Source: Dasypus novemcinctus (lineage: Eukaryota; Chordata; Mammalia; Cingulata; Dasypodidae). From it: a stretch of DNA of 64,000 nt. Below, piece after piece: positions 46,246-59,140 of the stretch (the first letter of the stretch is position 1; each line of letters opens with the position of its first letter). The position numbers and the translations under genes are program-made. The stretch lies in contig NC_080679.1 in assembly GCF_030445035.2 (NCBI RefSeq), positions 118,269,992 through 118,333,991 on the forward strand, in the 5' to 3' direction. The notes beneath the pieces were generated by a model that was not told the origin of the DNA, did not search any database, and saw only the letters and a list, made by a program, of their open reading frames with translations.

Positions 46246-46847
46246 AAAACAAACTCTTACAAATACTTCATACCTCTTCAATATCAAGTATATTACTATG
46301 TTCAGGGAATACTGGAGAAGATAGACGGGCAAAAAGATACATTGCATTTCAATGCAGCGTATTTTGTGAGAGGATGAACAGTCAACCTGGCTTAGGGAGT
46401 TAAAAAAGTTTCACAGAGAACTGGATCTCTGTGATCTGAACTGGATCTGGAAGGATGAGCAGCAGTTTGGGCAAATAGTGGAGGAAACAGGTGTAAAGGG
46501 ATACAGCTGGGACATGGTCCTGGCAGCACAGAACTGAGCGTTCAGTGCAGCTTAAGTAGAAAGTACAAGAAATGAGGCTGGAGAAATAGGTGGGAGGCAG
46601 ATTGTGAAGGGTCTTGTATGAAGCAGAGTTTGGAATTCATTCTGTAGCCACATCATATGGCATCAGAAACATAATCACTGAGTGACAAAATCAACTTTCA
46701 TTTTCAAGAGGCTAACTCTGGTACCAATCTTCAGTACAAATTGGAGGCAAGAGACTTGTTGGAGGCCTAGAGAAACCTGGCGAAAATGAATGCCCGGGTG
46801 CGGAAGGCTAAGGAGCACAAGTAAGGTACTGTTAATGAAAGCAGGAG

Positions 46848-46958
46848 AGGGGTGGGGAGTGGGGTTTATGGGAACCTCTTCTGTTTTTAAATGTAACGTT
46901 TCGTGTGATCGCTTAACTTTAAAAAAAGATAATTAAAAAATGAAATACTTTTTTAAAA
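46848..46958 (+). mobile_element. Short L1 3' tail insertion
   Basis: It has GGGGTGGGGAGTGGGGTTTATG, GGGAACCTCTTCTGTTTTTAAA and TGTAACGTTTCGTGTGATCG. These are the same last 100 bp as the U6-linked tail. Flanks AATGAAAGCAGGAG (46834-46847) and AATGAAAGTAAG (46959-46970) suggest an independent insertion. Confidence 0.7.
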
Positions 46959-47071
46959 AATGAAAGTAAGAGGAGAAACCACACGTGTGCTATGTTTCTG
47001 AGCAAAGATATAAAGCTAGGAAATTCACTTACGTAAAAGTAGACTGTGTCACGATATGTCTATATGTATGA

Positions 47072-47250
47072 CAGGGGTTCTTAACCTTTTTTGTTGTATG
47101 GAAACCTTTGCCAGTCTGGTGAAAACTATGGATCCCTTACTAAGTCCACACTGTACTGTGAATTATTTAATAAATATATCACACCCACACCAAAGAGTAA
47201 TTTTTTTAAAATTTAAATTCAAGCGCACAGACCCCTGGTTAAGAACCCCG
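47072..47250. mobile_element. hAT-type MITE, copy 3
   Basis: It begins CAGGGGTTCTTAACC and ends GGTTAAGAACCCCG, with the same interior as copies 1 and 2 (CCTTACTAAGTCCACACTG and AATAAATATATCACACCCAC). The 8-bp duplication is decayed. Confidence 0.7.
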
Positions 47251-47459
47251 GGTATGGACTGATGCCAGCAATTACCAGATGGTGCCAATGGGAGGTTTTC
47301 AGCTAACTCAACAATTAAATCATGATTGCCACCTGGCTGACAGCAATCATAAGGAGCCACCCAGCATAAGATGCATCCTGATTGCAGAGATGTTAAATTG
47401 TGAAGGGGAAAAAAAGTGTGTGATTAGGACGGATGAAATGGAGGCACTTTGTTAAAAAA

Positions 47460-48010
47460 AATACAAAATACAACCACTTCCCTACTCCTTATCCCACCAC
47501 CCTGGTCCAAGCCAGCACCATTTCTTTCCTAGATCATTACAATAGCCCCTTACCTAGGCTCCCGGCACTTGTCCTTAACCTCCCCTCCTCTCCTACAAAT
47601 CTTTTCTCAAGAGGGTACCTAGACTTGGAGCAAGTTATTTGTCTGCTGAAACTCCCCAATGGTTTCTCACCCCTCTTGGGAAAGAAGCCCAGGTCTTGAC
47701 AGAAGCTACCAGGCCCTGTGGGATCTGAGTCCTCATTAGCTCTGGCCCCATCTCCCACCTCTCTCTCCCTTTGTTGCTCCACTCCGGCCAGCAGGCCTCC
47801 TTCCACAGCCGGCAGAGGCTTCCACCTCAGGCTGTTTGCACCTTCTGTTCCCTCCCCTAAGGTGCTCTTCTCATCATCTGCAAGGCTCAATTCCTGAAGT
47901 ATTTGATCGACTGTCCCCTTTTCAGTGGGGTCTCCTTTGCCTTCCCTTATTTAAAATTGCCATCCCACCCCCTACTCCTCTCATTTACTCTCCCTATCTT
48001 CATTCCCTGC
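47460..48010 (+). repeat. L2-type LINE 3' fragment
   Basis: The order of blocks is that of L2: CCTGGTCCAAGCCAGCACC, CACTCCGGCCAGCAGGCCTC, CAGGCTGTTTGCACCTTCTG, AGGTGCTCTTCTCATCATC. The copy is diverged. The frames over it (88 and 117 codons) are not genes. Confidence 0.65.
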
Positions 48011-48376
48011 TTTCCCCCCCTTAGTATTTCCCTCTGTCTATTAATATTACATGTTTTACTTAACTTAGTGTTTTGCTTTCTAAAGGCTGCCGGCTCAATA
48101 TCCCAGAAATGCATTGGCTTTTATCATGGGAATTCATCAGGTACAGCTCACAGTGCTGAGGCTGTGAGTGTCCCATCAAGGGTGCTGTCCCACCAAGTTG
48201 CCCCGTGGGCCATCGGGCTCGTGGCAGGGCACACGTCCGTCCACTTGTCTCCGGCTTCAAGCTGCCCCATGGACCCAGCCTCTCGGGGTCTCTTTCTTTG
48301 CCTCTGTGCTCTGCAGCCTCCAAAACTTCTCCTGCCTCTGAGGTTTTTTTTCCTTTGTGGCTTTTCAGTCCTCTCT

Positions 48377-49634
<1,258 letters not shown>

Positions 49635-49757
49635 CTACTTGCACTTGCCAGAAGATCCTACTTAAGATGGGTCCACACCCACAGGAATGGATTAACTTTA
49701 AGAACATACTTTTCTGGGGTCCATACGGTTTCAAATCATCACACTTATTTCTCATTA

Positions 49758-49895
49758 CTAATTACTTGTTAGCTTCCCAAGGGTAGACATTTGGTCTTTG
49801 TTTTTCATTGTGTATCTTTAGCACTTAGAACAATTCCTGGCACATACTAGTTGCTCAATAAACACTTTTTGGGAAAGAATTAATGAGTCTCTACT
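49758..49895 (+). repeat. L2 LINE 3' end
   Basis: It has TTAGCTTCCCAAGGGTAGAC, GTATCTTTAGCACTTAGAAC, then CCTGGCACATACTAGTTGC and CAATAAACACTTTTTG. This is the classic 3' terminus of L2. Confidence 0.75.
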
Positions 49896-49940
49896 AATTT
49901 TAAACTAATACAATATTTAGATTCTTGGAATAAATATTTT

Positions 49941-50314
49941 CTTTTTTTTTTTAAGATTTATTTTTATTTATTTCTGAGCCCCCCCCCCCCCCCATTGTTT
50001 GTTTGCCCTTGCTCTGTCTGTTCATTGTGTGCTGGTCTTCTTAGACTTCTTTTTGGGAAGCGCTCAGGAACCAAAACTGGGACTTCCCATGTGCGAGGGA
50101 GGTGCCTAACTGCTTGAGCCACTTCCACTCCCTGCTTGTTGTGTCTCTCATTGTGTTTTCTCCTTGTATCTCTTAATTGCATCATCTCACTGTGTCATTT
50201 CACTGCATCATCTCACCATCTTGCTCATCTTCTTTAGGAGACACTAGGAACTGAACCCGGGACCTCCCATGTGGTAGGAGGGTGCCCAATTGTTTAAGCC
50301 ACATCCATTTCCTG
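49941..50314 (-). mobile_element. DAS-type SINE, dimeric
   Basis: In minus orientation there are two tRNA-like units, near 50030-50140 and 50235-50314, each with the CCCATGTG signature. A T-rich left end includes a run of C at about 49979-49993. Target repeats are not clear. Confidence 0.75.
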
Positions 50315-50633
50315 GGATTTTTTTTTTGTTATTGTTTCATTTTTTGGTTTGTTTATTTCCTTTTTTAAACTATATTTTTAATTTATTTTTAAAAGAAAAT
50401 AAACATTTTCTTTATTTAAAATTTTCAATAGAGCTAAACCAATATATTCTATACAATGCTGAAAGAATAATCACAATAGATTATTTCAGGTAGCTCAGAC
50501 ATTTTATTGCCCACAATTTTATTTCTTTTTCAAGTCATAGGATTATAGCTGACAGAGTCAATATTATCTAAATTAAGAAAAAAAAAGAGAGTGAGAGAAA
50601 ATAGATAAAATAAAAAAATTTGTCAGGCCGGCA

Positions 50634-51290
50634 AACAGAGAGAAACACTATGTCTGACATGCAAAAACAGAAGGGGTGAGATCCTAGATCTTGGAGAACA
50701 GTCTGGAAGTTCCTCAAACAACAATATACAGAGTTGATCCAGCACTTCCACGCCAAGGAATATAGAATTGAAAACATATGTCCACACAAAAACGTGTAGA
50801 TGAATATTCATAGCAGCTTTATTCATAATAGCTCCAAAGTGGAAACCGCCCAAATGTCTATTAACTGACAAATAGATAAGCAAAATGTGGTATAACCATA
50901 CAATGGAATATTATTCAGCCATTCAAAGGAATGAAGTACTAATAGATGCAACAACATGGATAAGCCTTGAAAACAATATGCTAAATAAAAGAGGCCAGTC
51001 ACAAAAGGTCACATATCATTCATTTGATTCCCTTTATAGGAAATGTCCAGTATAAACAAATCCATAGAGACAGAAAGTAGATTCATGGTTGCCAAGGGTC
51101 ATATGGAAGGACGAATGGACTACTAATGAGTACAGGGTTTATTTCTGGAGTGCTAAACTGTTCTAAACTTAGATTGTGATGATGGTTGCTCAACTCTGTG
51201 AATGCACTGAAAATCTTGGAACTGTACACTTTAAATGGATAAGTTGCATGATATGTGAATGCTATTTCAATAAACCTTAAGCTTAAACAC
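50634..51290 (+). mobile_element. L1 3' end
   Basis: ORF2 C-terminal blocks are recognisable (GAAGTTCCTCAAACAACAAT, AATGGAATATTATTCAGCC). The 3' UTR follows, with ACTGTACACTTTAAATGGAT and an end near AATAAACCTTAAGC. The first 60 bases (to about 50695) do not look like L1 but recur at 53455 (see findings). Confidence 0.7.
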
Positions 51291-51971
51291 AAAAAAGACA
51301 GGTCCTATTTAAATAGTAGGTGACTGAGAATGCAAACCCATCAAAGCCTTAGAGGGAATGACAACCACATGATCTGCAGGAGCAGGAATGGGTCCGACTC
51401 CAAAACTAGATACAAATTCCTTAGTAACCTGGCAGTAGTTAAGAGAAAAGGCTGTTATCATAAAAGTAAAACAGCAATATTCACAATGGGAGAAAATATT
51501 TGGAAAACACCTATCCAATAAGGGTTTAACACCAAGAATATATACAGAAATCCTTCAGGACAACAACAAAAAGACAACCCAGTTTTAAAAATGGGCAAAA
51601 AACTTGAAAAGATATACAAATAGCCAAAAAGCACCATGCAAAGATGCTCAACATCACCAGCCATCCGGGAAATGCAAATCAAAACTACAATGAGATTCAT
51701 ATCCACTAGAATGGTTATTATTAAAAACACACACACACGATTACAAGTGTTAGAGATGATGTGGATAAGCAAAATGGATAAACTGGTGAATGGGTGAACA
51801 AGATGTAGTACATATAAACACAATGGAACATTATTCAGCAGTAAAAAGGAATGCAGTCCCAATACATGTGACTATATGGATGAACCTTGAAGACATGTTG
51901 AATGAAATGAGCCAGACACAAAAGGACAAATATTGTACAATCTTGCTGATATGAAATAATTAGAATAAGCA

Positions 51972-52387
51972 GGGAAGTGGATTTGGCTCAACTGATAGAG
52001 TGTCCACCTACCATATGGGAGGTCCAGGGTTCAAACCCAGGGCCTCCTGGCCCATGGTGAGCTGGCCCATGCACAGTGCTGATGCGTGCAAGGAGTGCCG
52101 TGCCACTCAGGGGTGTGCCCCGTGTAGGGAGCCCCACACACAAGGAGTGCACTCCACAAGGAGAGCCGCCCCAAGCAAATAAAGCACAACATGCCCAGGA
52201 GTGGCGCTGCACACACAGAGAGCTGACGCAGTAAGATGATGCAACAAAAGGAGACGTGGATTCCCGATGTCACTGATGAGAATGCCAGTGGACACAGAAG
52301 AACACACAGTGAATGGACACAGAGGGCAGACAATGGCGGGAGAGGGGAGGGAGAGAAATAAATAATAAATCTTAAAAAAAAAAAAAA
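51972..52387 (+). mobile_element. DAS SINE, near full length, inside L1
   Basis: It begins GGGAAGTGGATTTGGCTCAAC, has GGTTCAAACCCAGGGC as the B box and the repeated GCAAGGAGTGC motif, and ends in AAATAATAAATCTTAAAA. The duplication is about AGAATAAGCA and AGAATCAGCC. Open frames in it are by-products. Confidence 0.9.
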
Positions 52388-52421
52388 AGAATCAGCCATA
52401 GAGTCAGAATGTAGAATATAG

Positions 52422-52642
52422 GGAGCAGATGTGGCTCAAGTGGTTGAGCACCTGCTTCCCACATGGGAGGTCCCGGATTTGGTTCCTGGCACCTCCTAAA
52501 AACAAATAAACAAACAACAAGCAACAAATGAAAAAACCAATTCAGGGGAGCCAATGCGGCTCAGTGGTTAAGTACTGGTTTCCCACGTACAAGGTCCTGG
52601 GCACATTCCCCCACCCCAGTACCATAAAAAAAAAAAAAAAAC
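52422..52642 (+). mobile_element. DAS SINE pair inside L1
   Basis: Two tRNA-like heads follow each other: GGAGCAGATGTGGCTCAAGTG from 52422, and GGGGAGCCAATGCGGCTCAG from 52550. The second ends in a run of A at about 52626-52641. TAGAATATAG and AAAATATAG flank the pair, so it looks like one insertion. Confidence 0.75.
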
Positions 52643-52790
52643 ATAAAATATAGGTTAGCAGGGGATAAAGTGGGGATAGGGAATAGGGAAGTAAGGCTTA
52701 ACGTGTACACAGTGTCTATTTAGGATGATGGAAAATTTTAATAATGATGGTGGTGTTGGTACTACAAAATTACGGATGTAAATAATAGAA

Positions 52791-53454
52791 AAAAGAGCTG
52801 TGTTTTTGAGTAGACCCTGATCCTGTATAGATAATGACCAAATACCTCTACCTGTGTTATTTTAAGACAAACCTGGAGCCAATGAGCTGTATTTGCACAT
52901 CCACCACATTTCTGTCCTATTAGAACTCTCTGAGTTCACCAAATCAGGGATTGCCATCTTTCAGAATTAGGGACCATCTAGGGTGGCACACTTATTCTGT
53001 TCTGGTTTGTACAGAATTTTCCTAATTTTAGTACTGAGAGTCCCACATCCCAGGAATTCCCTTAGTGGCAGGCACACTAGGATGGAGACTCTTCCTAGAA
53101 TCGCCAAGTACAGCAAATGGACTATGGAGAGAAATTGGAGAGATGTATGTCTTGTAATCAATAGGCCATGGTAGACAAATACTGTTACAATCCTTTATCC
53201 CACAGAAAATGGACTTCTGTCTATTTCCCTCAGATCTTAGGGCTCATCACTGCCTTGGAAGAATGGCCAGAGTCCAGAAACAATCTAAGGGAACAAATCA
53301 TATTTCAGGTTTAAAAGGCTGGAAACACATCCAACTGATGGGATTCTGTTTCACTTCAATATTTTAACATGTCAAATGTTATTGCATAAATAGAATGTTT
53401 GTCAGTAAGCACAGACCAAATCATAAATTCTAACTTGAAGTTAAAACTATTGAT
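52791..53454. other. Unassigned interval
   Basis: Open frames of 63-64 codons on opposite strands overlap and are not recognised. I cannot support a gene. Confidence 0.3.
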
Positions 53455-53589
53455 AACAGAGAGAAACACTGTGTCTGACAATCAAAAACAGAAGGGTGAG
53501 ATCCTAGATCTTGAAGAAAAGCCTGGAACTTCCTCAAACAACAACATATAGAGTTGATCCAACACTTCCACTCCAAGGAATACAGAATT
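53455..53589 (+). repeat. 135-bp duplicate of 50634-50769
   Basis: The two stretches align almost throughout by eye: AACAGAGAGAAACACT, then TGAGATCCTAGATCTT, then TTCCTCAAACAACAA, then AGAGTTGATCCA and CACTTCCAC. The copy ends abruptly where 50634 continues as L1. Confidence 0.75.
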
Positions 53590-54361
53590 TTCATTAATGA
53601 GGAAAAATTTCACACTTTTATGTTTCTTTGTTTTTAAAAAATCCCAGAAGTTTATCATAGCTCTCTGAAACACTCTTCTAATAGAATTTGTAAACTATAT
53701 CCAAACTGAAATCTGACCTATCAGCAAAAGGTAATATCACATGAAAGGATGATCATTTTATCTATCAAAACTAAACTGTCTCTATTTTTCTGGGGAGAAA
53801 TAGCATCCAGTCAAAATCAGTCACTAAAGTTTAAGAAAATATATATTATTTTCTTTTGCGATAAGAAACTTTAATGTGTTTACTTAGGAAACCTCAGAAA
53901 ACACAGTCTTCTGGAAATGTCTAAAATACATTTTTTTTCAGGAAATTTATTTAAGCTTCTACATAATAAGCAAGAAACTGTGAAGAAACTAAACAAATAG
54001 TAGTAGAAAAGTTTATGCAAAAGAAAGAATAAGTTCACAAGCAGTATCAGTGAGGGAGGCCTACCCTGACAGTTTCTTAGCTTCTGGGTAATTCGCCAAG
54101 TGATGTCCTAGGATCAGTTGAAGCAGACTGTTTTACAGAAAGAAAATAATGTGAAAACTTTTTCTCCAAGATTCATGCAAAGAAGATCGTTACTATTCTA
54201 GATGTAATGCCAGCCTCTTCCTCTTCACATGATGAGCCTGTGGTTACTTAGCTGTTACGCATAGAAAAGGCATTTGACCAAAAATGAGTCAATTTCTTAA
54301 ATAGCTTATAAATTTGTTAAAAGGAGAAGGGAGAAGCACCCACTTTCTTCCTTCTTCCTTC
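53590..54361. other. Unassigned interval
   Basis: AT-rich DNA with no gene or repeat that I recognise. Confidence 0.3.
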
Positions 54362-54424
54362 CTCCATCTCTTTCTATCTATCTATCTACCTACCTATCTA
54401 TCTATCTATCTATCATCATCATCT
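54362..54424. repeat. Tetranucleotide microsatellite
   Basis: This is an interrupted (TCTA)n tract with two ACCT units, flanked by (ATC)n near 54412-54422. It is likely polymorphic in length. Confidence 0.9.
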
Positions 54425-56485
54425 TTCTTCATCTCTACTTTATACAATAATATGTATGTGTGTGTTTTAGAACTTGGCAGAGGCTGGAGGCATTTGATTA
54501 CTTTGGAAGTCAAACACATGTTACTCAATTGTTAAGTCCCACATGACAATCATAAGATTAGTTGGTTGTTTTTTTCCCAAGATATCACAACATTGTGCTT
54601 CTCTTGCTTAAAATGCTCAGTTTTACTGCTGTCTCATTTCCACAGCACTACACTTTTTTGTGATGAACTTGAAGCCAGATTCCATACTACTTCTATAATG
54701 AAACCTACAAGAATATCGTGGGTTTAAATGTGTAATGTTAAACATCATTCATTTGGTAAGTGAGAGAGGAAGCCGATGAGGAAGGCAAATGGGGAAAAGA
54801 ATATGCCAGAACCCTCTTTCTACCATTAAGTCAAAATAATATGACTGTCTCTTTTTCTTTCATATCCCTCTAAACTGATTGTCCTTTAGGGATTATTTCT
54901 CCTTCAAGTCTATTCTTAGAACTCAAGATGAGTCAACAAGTACCCCGTTATGGCTTTATTTCCCCAGCTCCTCACAATCTCAGGAACCATACAGGGTCTG
55001 GCTTTCCTGGAGATGGAAGGCCTTGTACTTTCTACCTCCAGAATAGATGTCCCATCTCATGAACTGAGTATCTACAATGCCAGTCATTTTCAGAAATTAT
55101 TTGAGGTGAAGGATGGCCCTGTAATTTCTGTTGGCTTTTACTCTTGGGTTTAATTGGATCAACATTCCATTATTTCAGATATGAACTTATTCTACCAAGG
55201 GGAGAGAACTTCTTCTCTTCAAGAATCCTTCCTTGGGCACAGTGCCTCATCTGACTGGTGACCAGAGAAAAGGAACTGAGCATGCTCAGCTTAGCCCCTT
55301 TGCCGTATTGCTGTTTCTCAGCCCTCCCTCTCCTCAAGAAGCTCTCCTCTATTTCTCCACAGACTCAGCTTTCTATGTGAGGACCTCGTCACGGGGAAAC
55401 CTGAAGTTTGGGATGGGTAGGGTCAGTGCAGAAGGGAAGTTACTAGTGAACCTGATTTTGGCTAACATCCATGCTTCATTCTCCAATCTGGCCCTTTCAG
55501 TAATAGAACTGAGGATTTTGTTTTCCAACTGCCTGATTCATTGGGTCCACTTCTCAACTGGTTCTGAACTAAGAGAGTTGAAAGGAAACAATCACGTCTT
55601 CTATCAGTCAGAAAAGCCTGGGTCATGCTATGGAAACAGAAAGGGCTAAAACACAAAGGGTTTATTTCTTGCTCATGTTGCATGTCCATGAGAGGTCTGG
55701 TCAGCTGCTTTAATGGTGATTGCCACACAGTGGGAATATAGGGCTATTAAAAACAGATTCAAATTTTAGCACTTCTGAATAGGACTTTCTTGGAAAATAG
55801 GCCCAGACAGAATTTTGAAATTTGAATCCTGGGATGTAATTACAAGGACTTTGTCTGAGCAGTGTTTTCAAACTTAACCCTTTCCATGGAAAAGCCATAT
55901 TTATAGTAAACAGCAGAAAGAAATACCATCTACAACTGAATAGGCCTTTTCATAGCCCCCTGATCTGCTGGGAATTATTTTCAGAAATATTTAATTCAGA
56001 GCTTTTCTTTCAGGGTGTTGGCACTTTCCCTTTTTGGATATGAGTTATACTAGACCGACCTCTATTATTTCTGGATTACATGTCAGCAATGGAAAATGAA
56101 TTGAGTACTTTCAGGGGGAAAAAAAATCATTACCAGAAAGATGAATAGACTGATTGTACTGGGCTCCTAAAAATAGGGGTTGAGGAAAGAGGTTGATTTG
56201 ATTTTCTGGGAAGCGTATCTTCTTGGATATTCGTCAGAGTCTTGATAAATTCTTTAGCAACAGGTGGGAGGCAGGTCTACTGATGCCACACTTTCTCTGG
56301 GCACTCGGACCCACACTGACTTCCAAGAGGAGCCTCTCTTCACTCTGTGGTATTCAAATATAAATACTGAACTCTAAGATTTCAGGCATTTGGAAAAGAG
56401 TCAACAGCCAGTTAAATTTACATATTAATTGCTTTTGCCATAGGATGGGGAGATATTTTTTGCTCCTCACTCAATCAGTGGTGTT
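54425..56485. other. Unassigned interval
   Basis: This is one of the longest stretches with no recognised repeat. The frames at 54950-55153 (67 codons) and 55233-55649 (138 codons) are open but match no family I know. I see no splice, promoter or codon-bias evidence. It could hold unique or conserved non-coding sequence. Confidence 0.3.
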
Positions 56486-56489
56486 TATC

Positions 56490-56680
56490 CAGTCAACCAA
56501 CAGGTGATATATGTGCCTACTATGTGCCAGATACTACTGTGTGCCATGATGCAAAAATGATCAAGACTGATACAGCCCCTCACCAAACAAAATTCTCAGT
56601 CTAGGGGGCACCTAGATGGGTAAACAGTTTACAAGTCAGTGTAAGAAATGCCATGTTGAAGACACACAGGCTGCTATGGG
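56490..56680 (-). repeat. L2 LINE 3' fragment, inverted
   Basis: Plus-strand reading gives GTGCCTACTATGTGCCAGAT and AAAATTCTCAGTCTAGGGGG. This is the reverse complement of the L2 3' end. Confidence 0.6.
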
Positions 56681-56689
56681 AATCAGGTG

Positions 56690-58075
56690 GCAGGGTAGAT
56701 AAGGGAGCTCTTCCTGAAAGAAATGACTTGGAATTGTGGTCACAGGATTAGGATAGGTCTTAACCAGGGGAGGAGAGACTGAGCAAAGGTCCCAAAGTTG
56801 GAGAGAGCACAGCATATGTGAAAGAATGATAGTAGAGAGTATGGAGTCTGTCTCTGGCCTGTTCGCCTCTTCCCTTTTGGGGTGGAGATGTTATTTCCCT
56901 CCTTTTTGCCTCTCCGAGGGATCAAGGTTCTTCTGGAGGAGATGCCCCCTTATAGGGGCAGGAGCCTTGGCCGGAGTCCTTTCTTGTCTCATGAGCATCT
57001 TGTGTGGGGTGTAGGGGGTGCTGTCTAATTACAGAAAGTCCTGGTTCCTCCGAGACCAGGGCGGGGCTGGCGAGTGGGACAGTGGGTGCTGTGAAGACCT
57101 CCTAGGGGTGGTTGGAGATTATTTTCAGAGGTGTGTAGATGAGAAAAGCTGTGTTGGATGAGAAACTCCCGCTAAAAGCTCCATCTAGACTGTGCTTGCT
57201 GAGGACAAGATCTCATTTCATTTTCCTCAGCAGCAGCCCTTCCCCTTCCAGAGTATGCTCCCCATTGTCTAGAGGCCTGTTGGAAGAGAGAGGTCTCCAC
57301 AGATACTTGCTGCTAGGTTGAGAGATACCTGAACTGCCGAGGAGGTAGCCGGTAGGGAGGATGAAGGGGAAGGGAGGGGTTACACCCACTCTCTAAACTT
57401 TGTTGGGGATTGAGGTAGATTTTCGCACCTCTGCTAGGGTCTCTAAGACTTTGGGGGGATGGGGGGCTGGGCAATACAACCAGTCTTGGCTCAGGCTGTC
57501 CCCAGGGACTTGGCATTTGTAAAGGCTTCTGGTGGCCAAGGGCATCTGAAACCAGGACAGATTGCTGTGGACATTGTTTCCTTTGGCTCTTCCTGGGGTG
57601 TGCCTTCCTGGCACTATTCCTTGGCAAAATTTGTTTGTTTGTTTTTTTTGTTTCAGGCATACCTTGGGAGTGGAAGGCCTCTTAAATGGGGATTAAAAAA
57701 AAGAAAGAAAGTACAAGTGCGGGAGAGCACAGAGAAGCAGGCTTTGTAGGGAATAGCTGGTTAGGAAATGATGAGGTATGAGGCTAAAAGGATGAGCAAG
57801 TGCTGAGTCATAGAAAATCTAGCAAATCATGGTAGGAAGCATCCCCAGGGTAAGTCATGGAGGGACTTTTAGCAGGCAAGAGGCATGATCAGATTTATAT
57901 TTCTGGAAGTCACTCCGATTACTGTGTTAAAAATGGATTGGGAGAGACAAAGTCTGGAGTTTGGAAGACCAGTGAGGGGAACATGTGGGCATCAGGTGAG
58001 AGAAGACTGTGGGCTACGTTGATGTCCTGGCAGTGGAATGCACAAGAGGGATGGATGTGATGTGGACGAGGAATG
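56690..58075. other. Unassigned interval
   Basis: The sequence is fairly GC-rich between 56830 and 57610. Open frames of 60-115 codons overlap on both strands. None is recognisable, and I cannot support a gene. Confidence 0.3.
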
Positions 58076-58082
58076 AAAGGAA

Positions 58083-58570
58083 GTGTGGTGAAGTGAATCA
58101 TGTCTCCCAACAAAGGACAGGCTTCTATCTTAATCCATGTTCCAATGGTAGTGAACATATTTGTAAATAGGACCTTTTGAAGATGTATCATCAGTTAAGG
58201 TATGGACTCATCTGTGAATAGGATCTTCAAAGATCCTATTTATATGTGGCCCAACTGAATTAGGGGGGGGCCTTAATTTTTATTACTGGAGGCCTAACAA
58301 GAAGAAGTCAGCAGAAACTGGAAGAGCAGACACAAGGCGATGGAGAGCTCACTATGCAATGGGAAGCAGAAAGACAAGCCAAGGAACCCCAAGGATTGCA
58401 GCAAACCAGCCCCAGAATGCTACAGGCTTCAGGGAGAAAGCATGGTCTTACCAAGCATAGCCTTTTGAGATCTAGATTCTGGCCTCTAAGATAATGAGCC
58501 AATACATTCTCGATGTTTGAGCCAACCTGTTGTGTGGTATTTGTCCTAGCAATCCTTGCAAACTAAGACA
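58083..58570 (+). mobile_element. MaLR/MLT1-like LTR
   Basis: It starts TGTGGTGAAGTGAATCATGTC and contains GGTAGTGAACATATTTGTAAAT, a GGATCTTCAAAGATCCTATTTAT block and GAAACTGGAAGAGCAGAC. It ends TTGCAAACTAAGACA. This is an LTR of MLT1/MaLR type in plus orientation, with TG and CA ends. Confidence 0.65.
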
Positions 58571-58929
58571 GGGAGAAATCCAGGATGACACTGAACTTGC
58601 TCAAGTTTCTGCTTCGACACTAGGTTAAGAGTGGGATGATTTATTGAGCCAGGAAACCCAGGAGGAAGAGCAGATTTGGGAGTGAAAACCTTGGTTTGAA
58701 TTTGGTATGTGTTGATGTACATGATGACCCACACTCCCATCCCCGTAGCCTGCAGACAGTTCCCATCTCTCTACCTGAGGTAATTTCCCGGCCCCTAGAG
58801 GAAGATCAGCTACAGAGTACAGGTAAATCAGGCTGGAATTCCCAGGAGGGACCTCACTAGTGAGGGTTTGGAATTGGTGGCTAATGCCCTGCATGTCCAG
58901 CCCCTCAACTTCCCAGTTCTGAGATGTGT

Positions 58930-59140
58930 TCCACATGGCCTCTCAGAGGATATCCAGGGAGACTGAGCTCCAGGTGCCAACAACAAGAACCTGCTTGTTA
59001 ACACACCTCTGTTGGCCTTCCTTCTTCCCTGTCTCACTTCTCGTTCCCTTACAATACTTCCTGGGACCAGCTCCCTCTTAAATAAACTACTTGCATCCAA
59101 ATCCAACTATTAGAGTCTACTTGTGGGAAGCCCAAAATAA
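58930..59140 (+). repeat. Old LTR-like 3' fragment, uncertain
   Basis: CTCTTAAATAAACTACTTGC with a GTCTACTTGTGGGAAGCCC block and AAAATAAGACA is LTR-end-like. The family is not known to me. Confidence 0.35.

Larger units (their letters stand above)
51521..52790 (+). mobile_element. L1 3' end split by SINE insertions
   Basis: The ORF2 C-terminal part (AATGCAAATCAAAACTACAATG, then ACACAATGGAACATTATTCAG, then AAAGGACAAATATTGTACAATC) precedes the first SINE. It continues as TAGAGTCAGAATGTAGAATATAG at 52398-52421 and TAGGTTAGCAGGGGATAAAG at 52651 onward. The 3' UTR ends near 52790. Confidence 0.8.

Noticed and set aside
54362-54424. A CRISPR-like or regulatory tandem array
   Set aside because: It is a plain tetranucleotide microsatellite with no spacers, in a mammalian genome.
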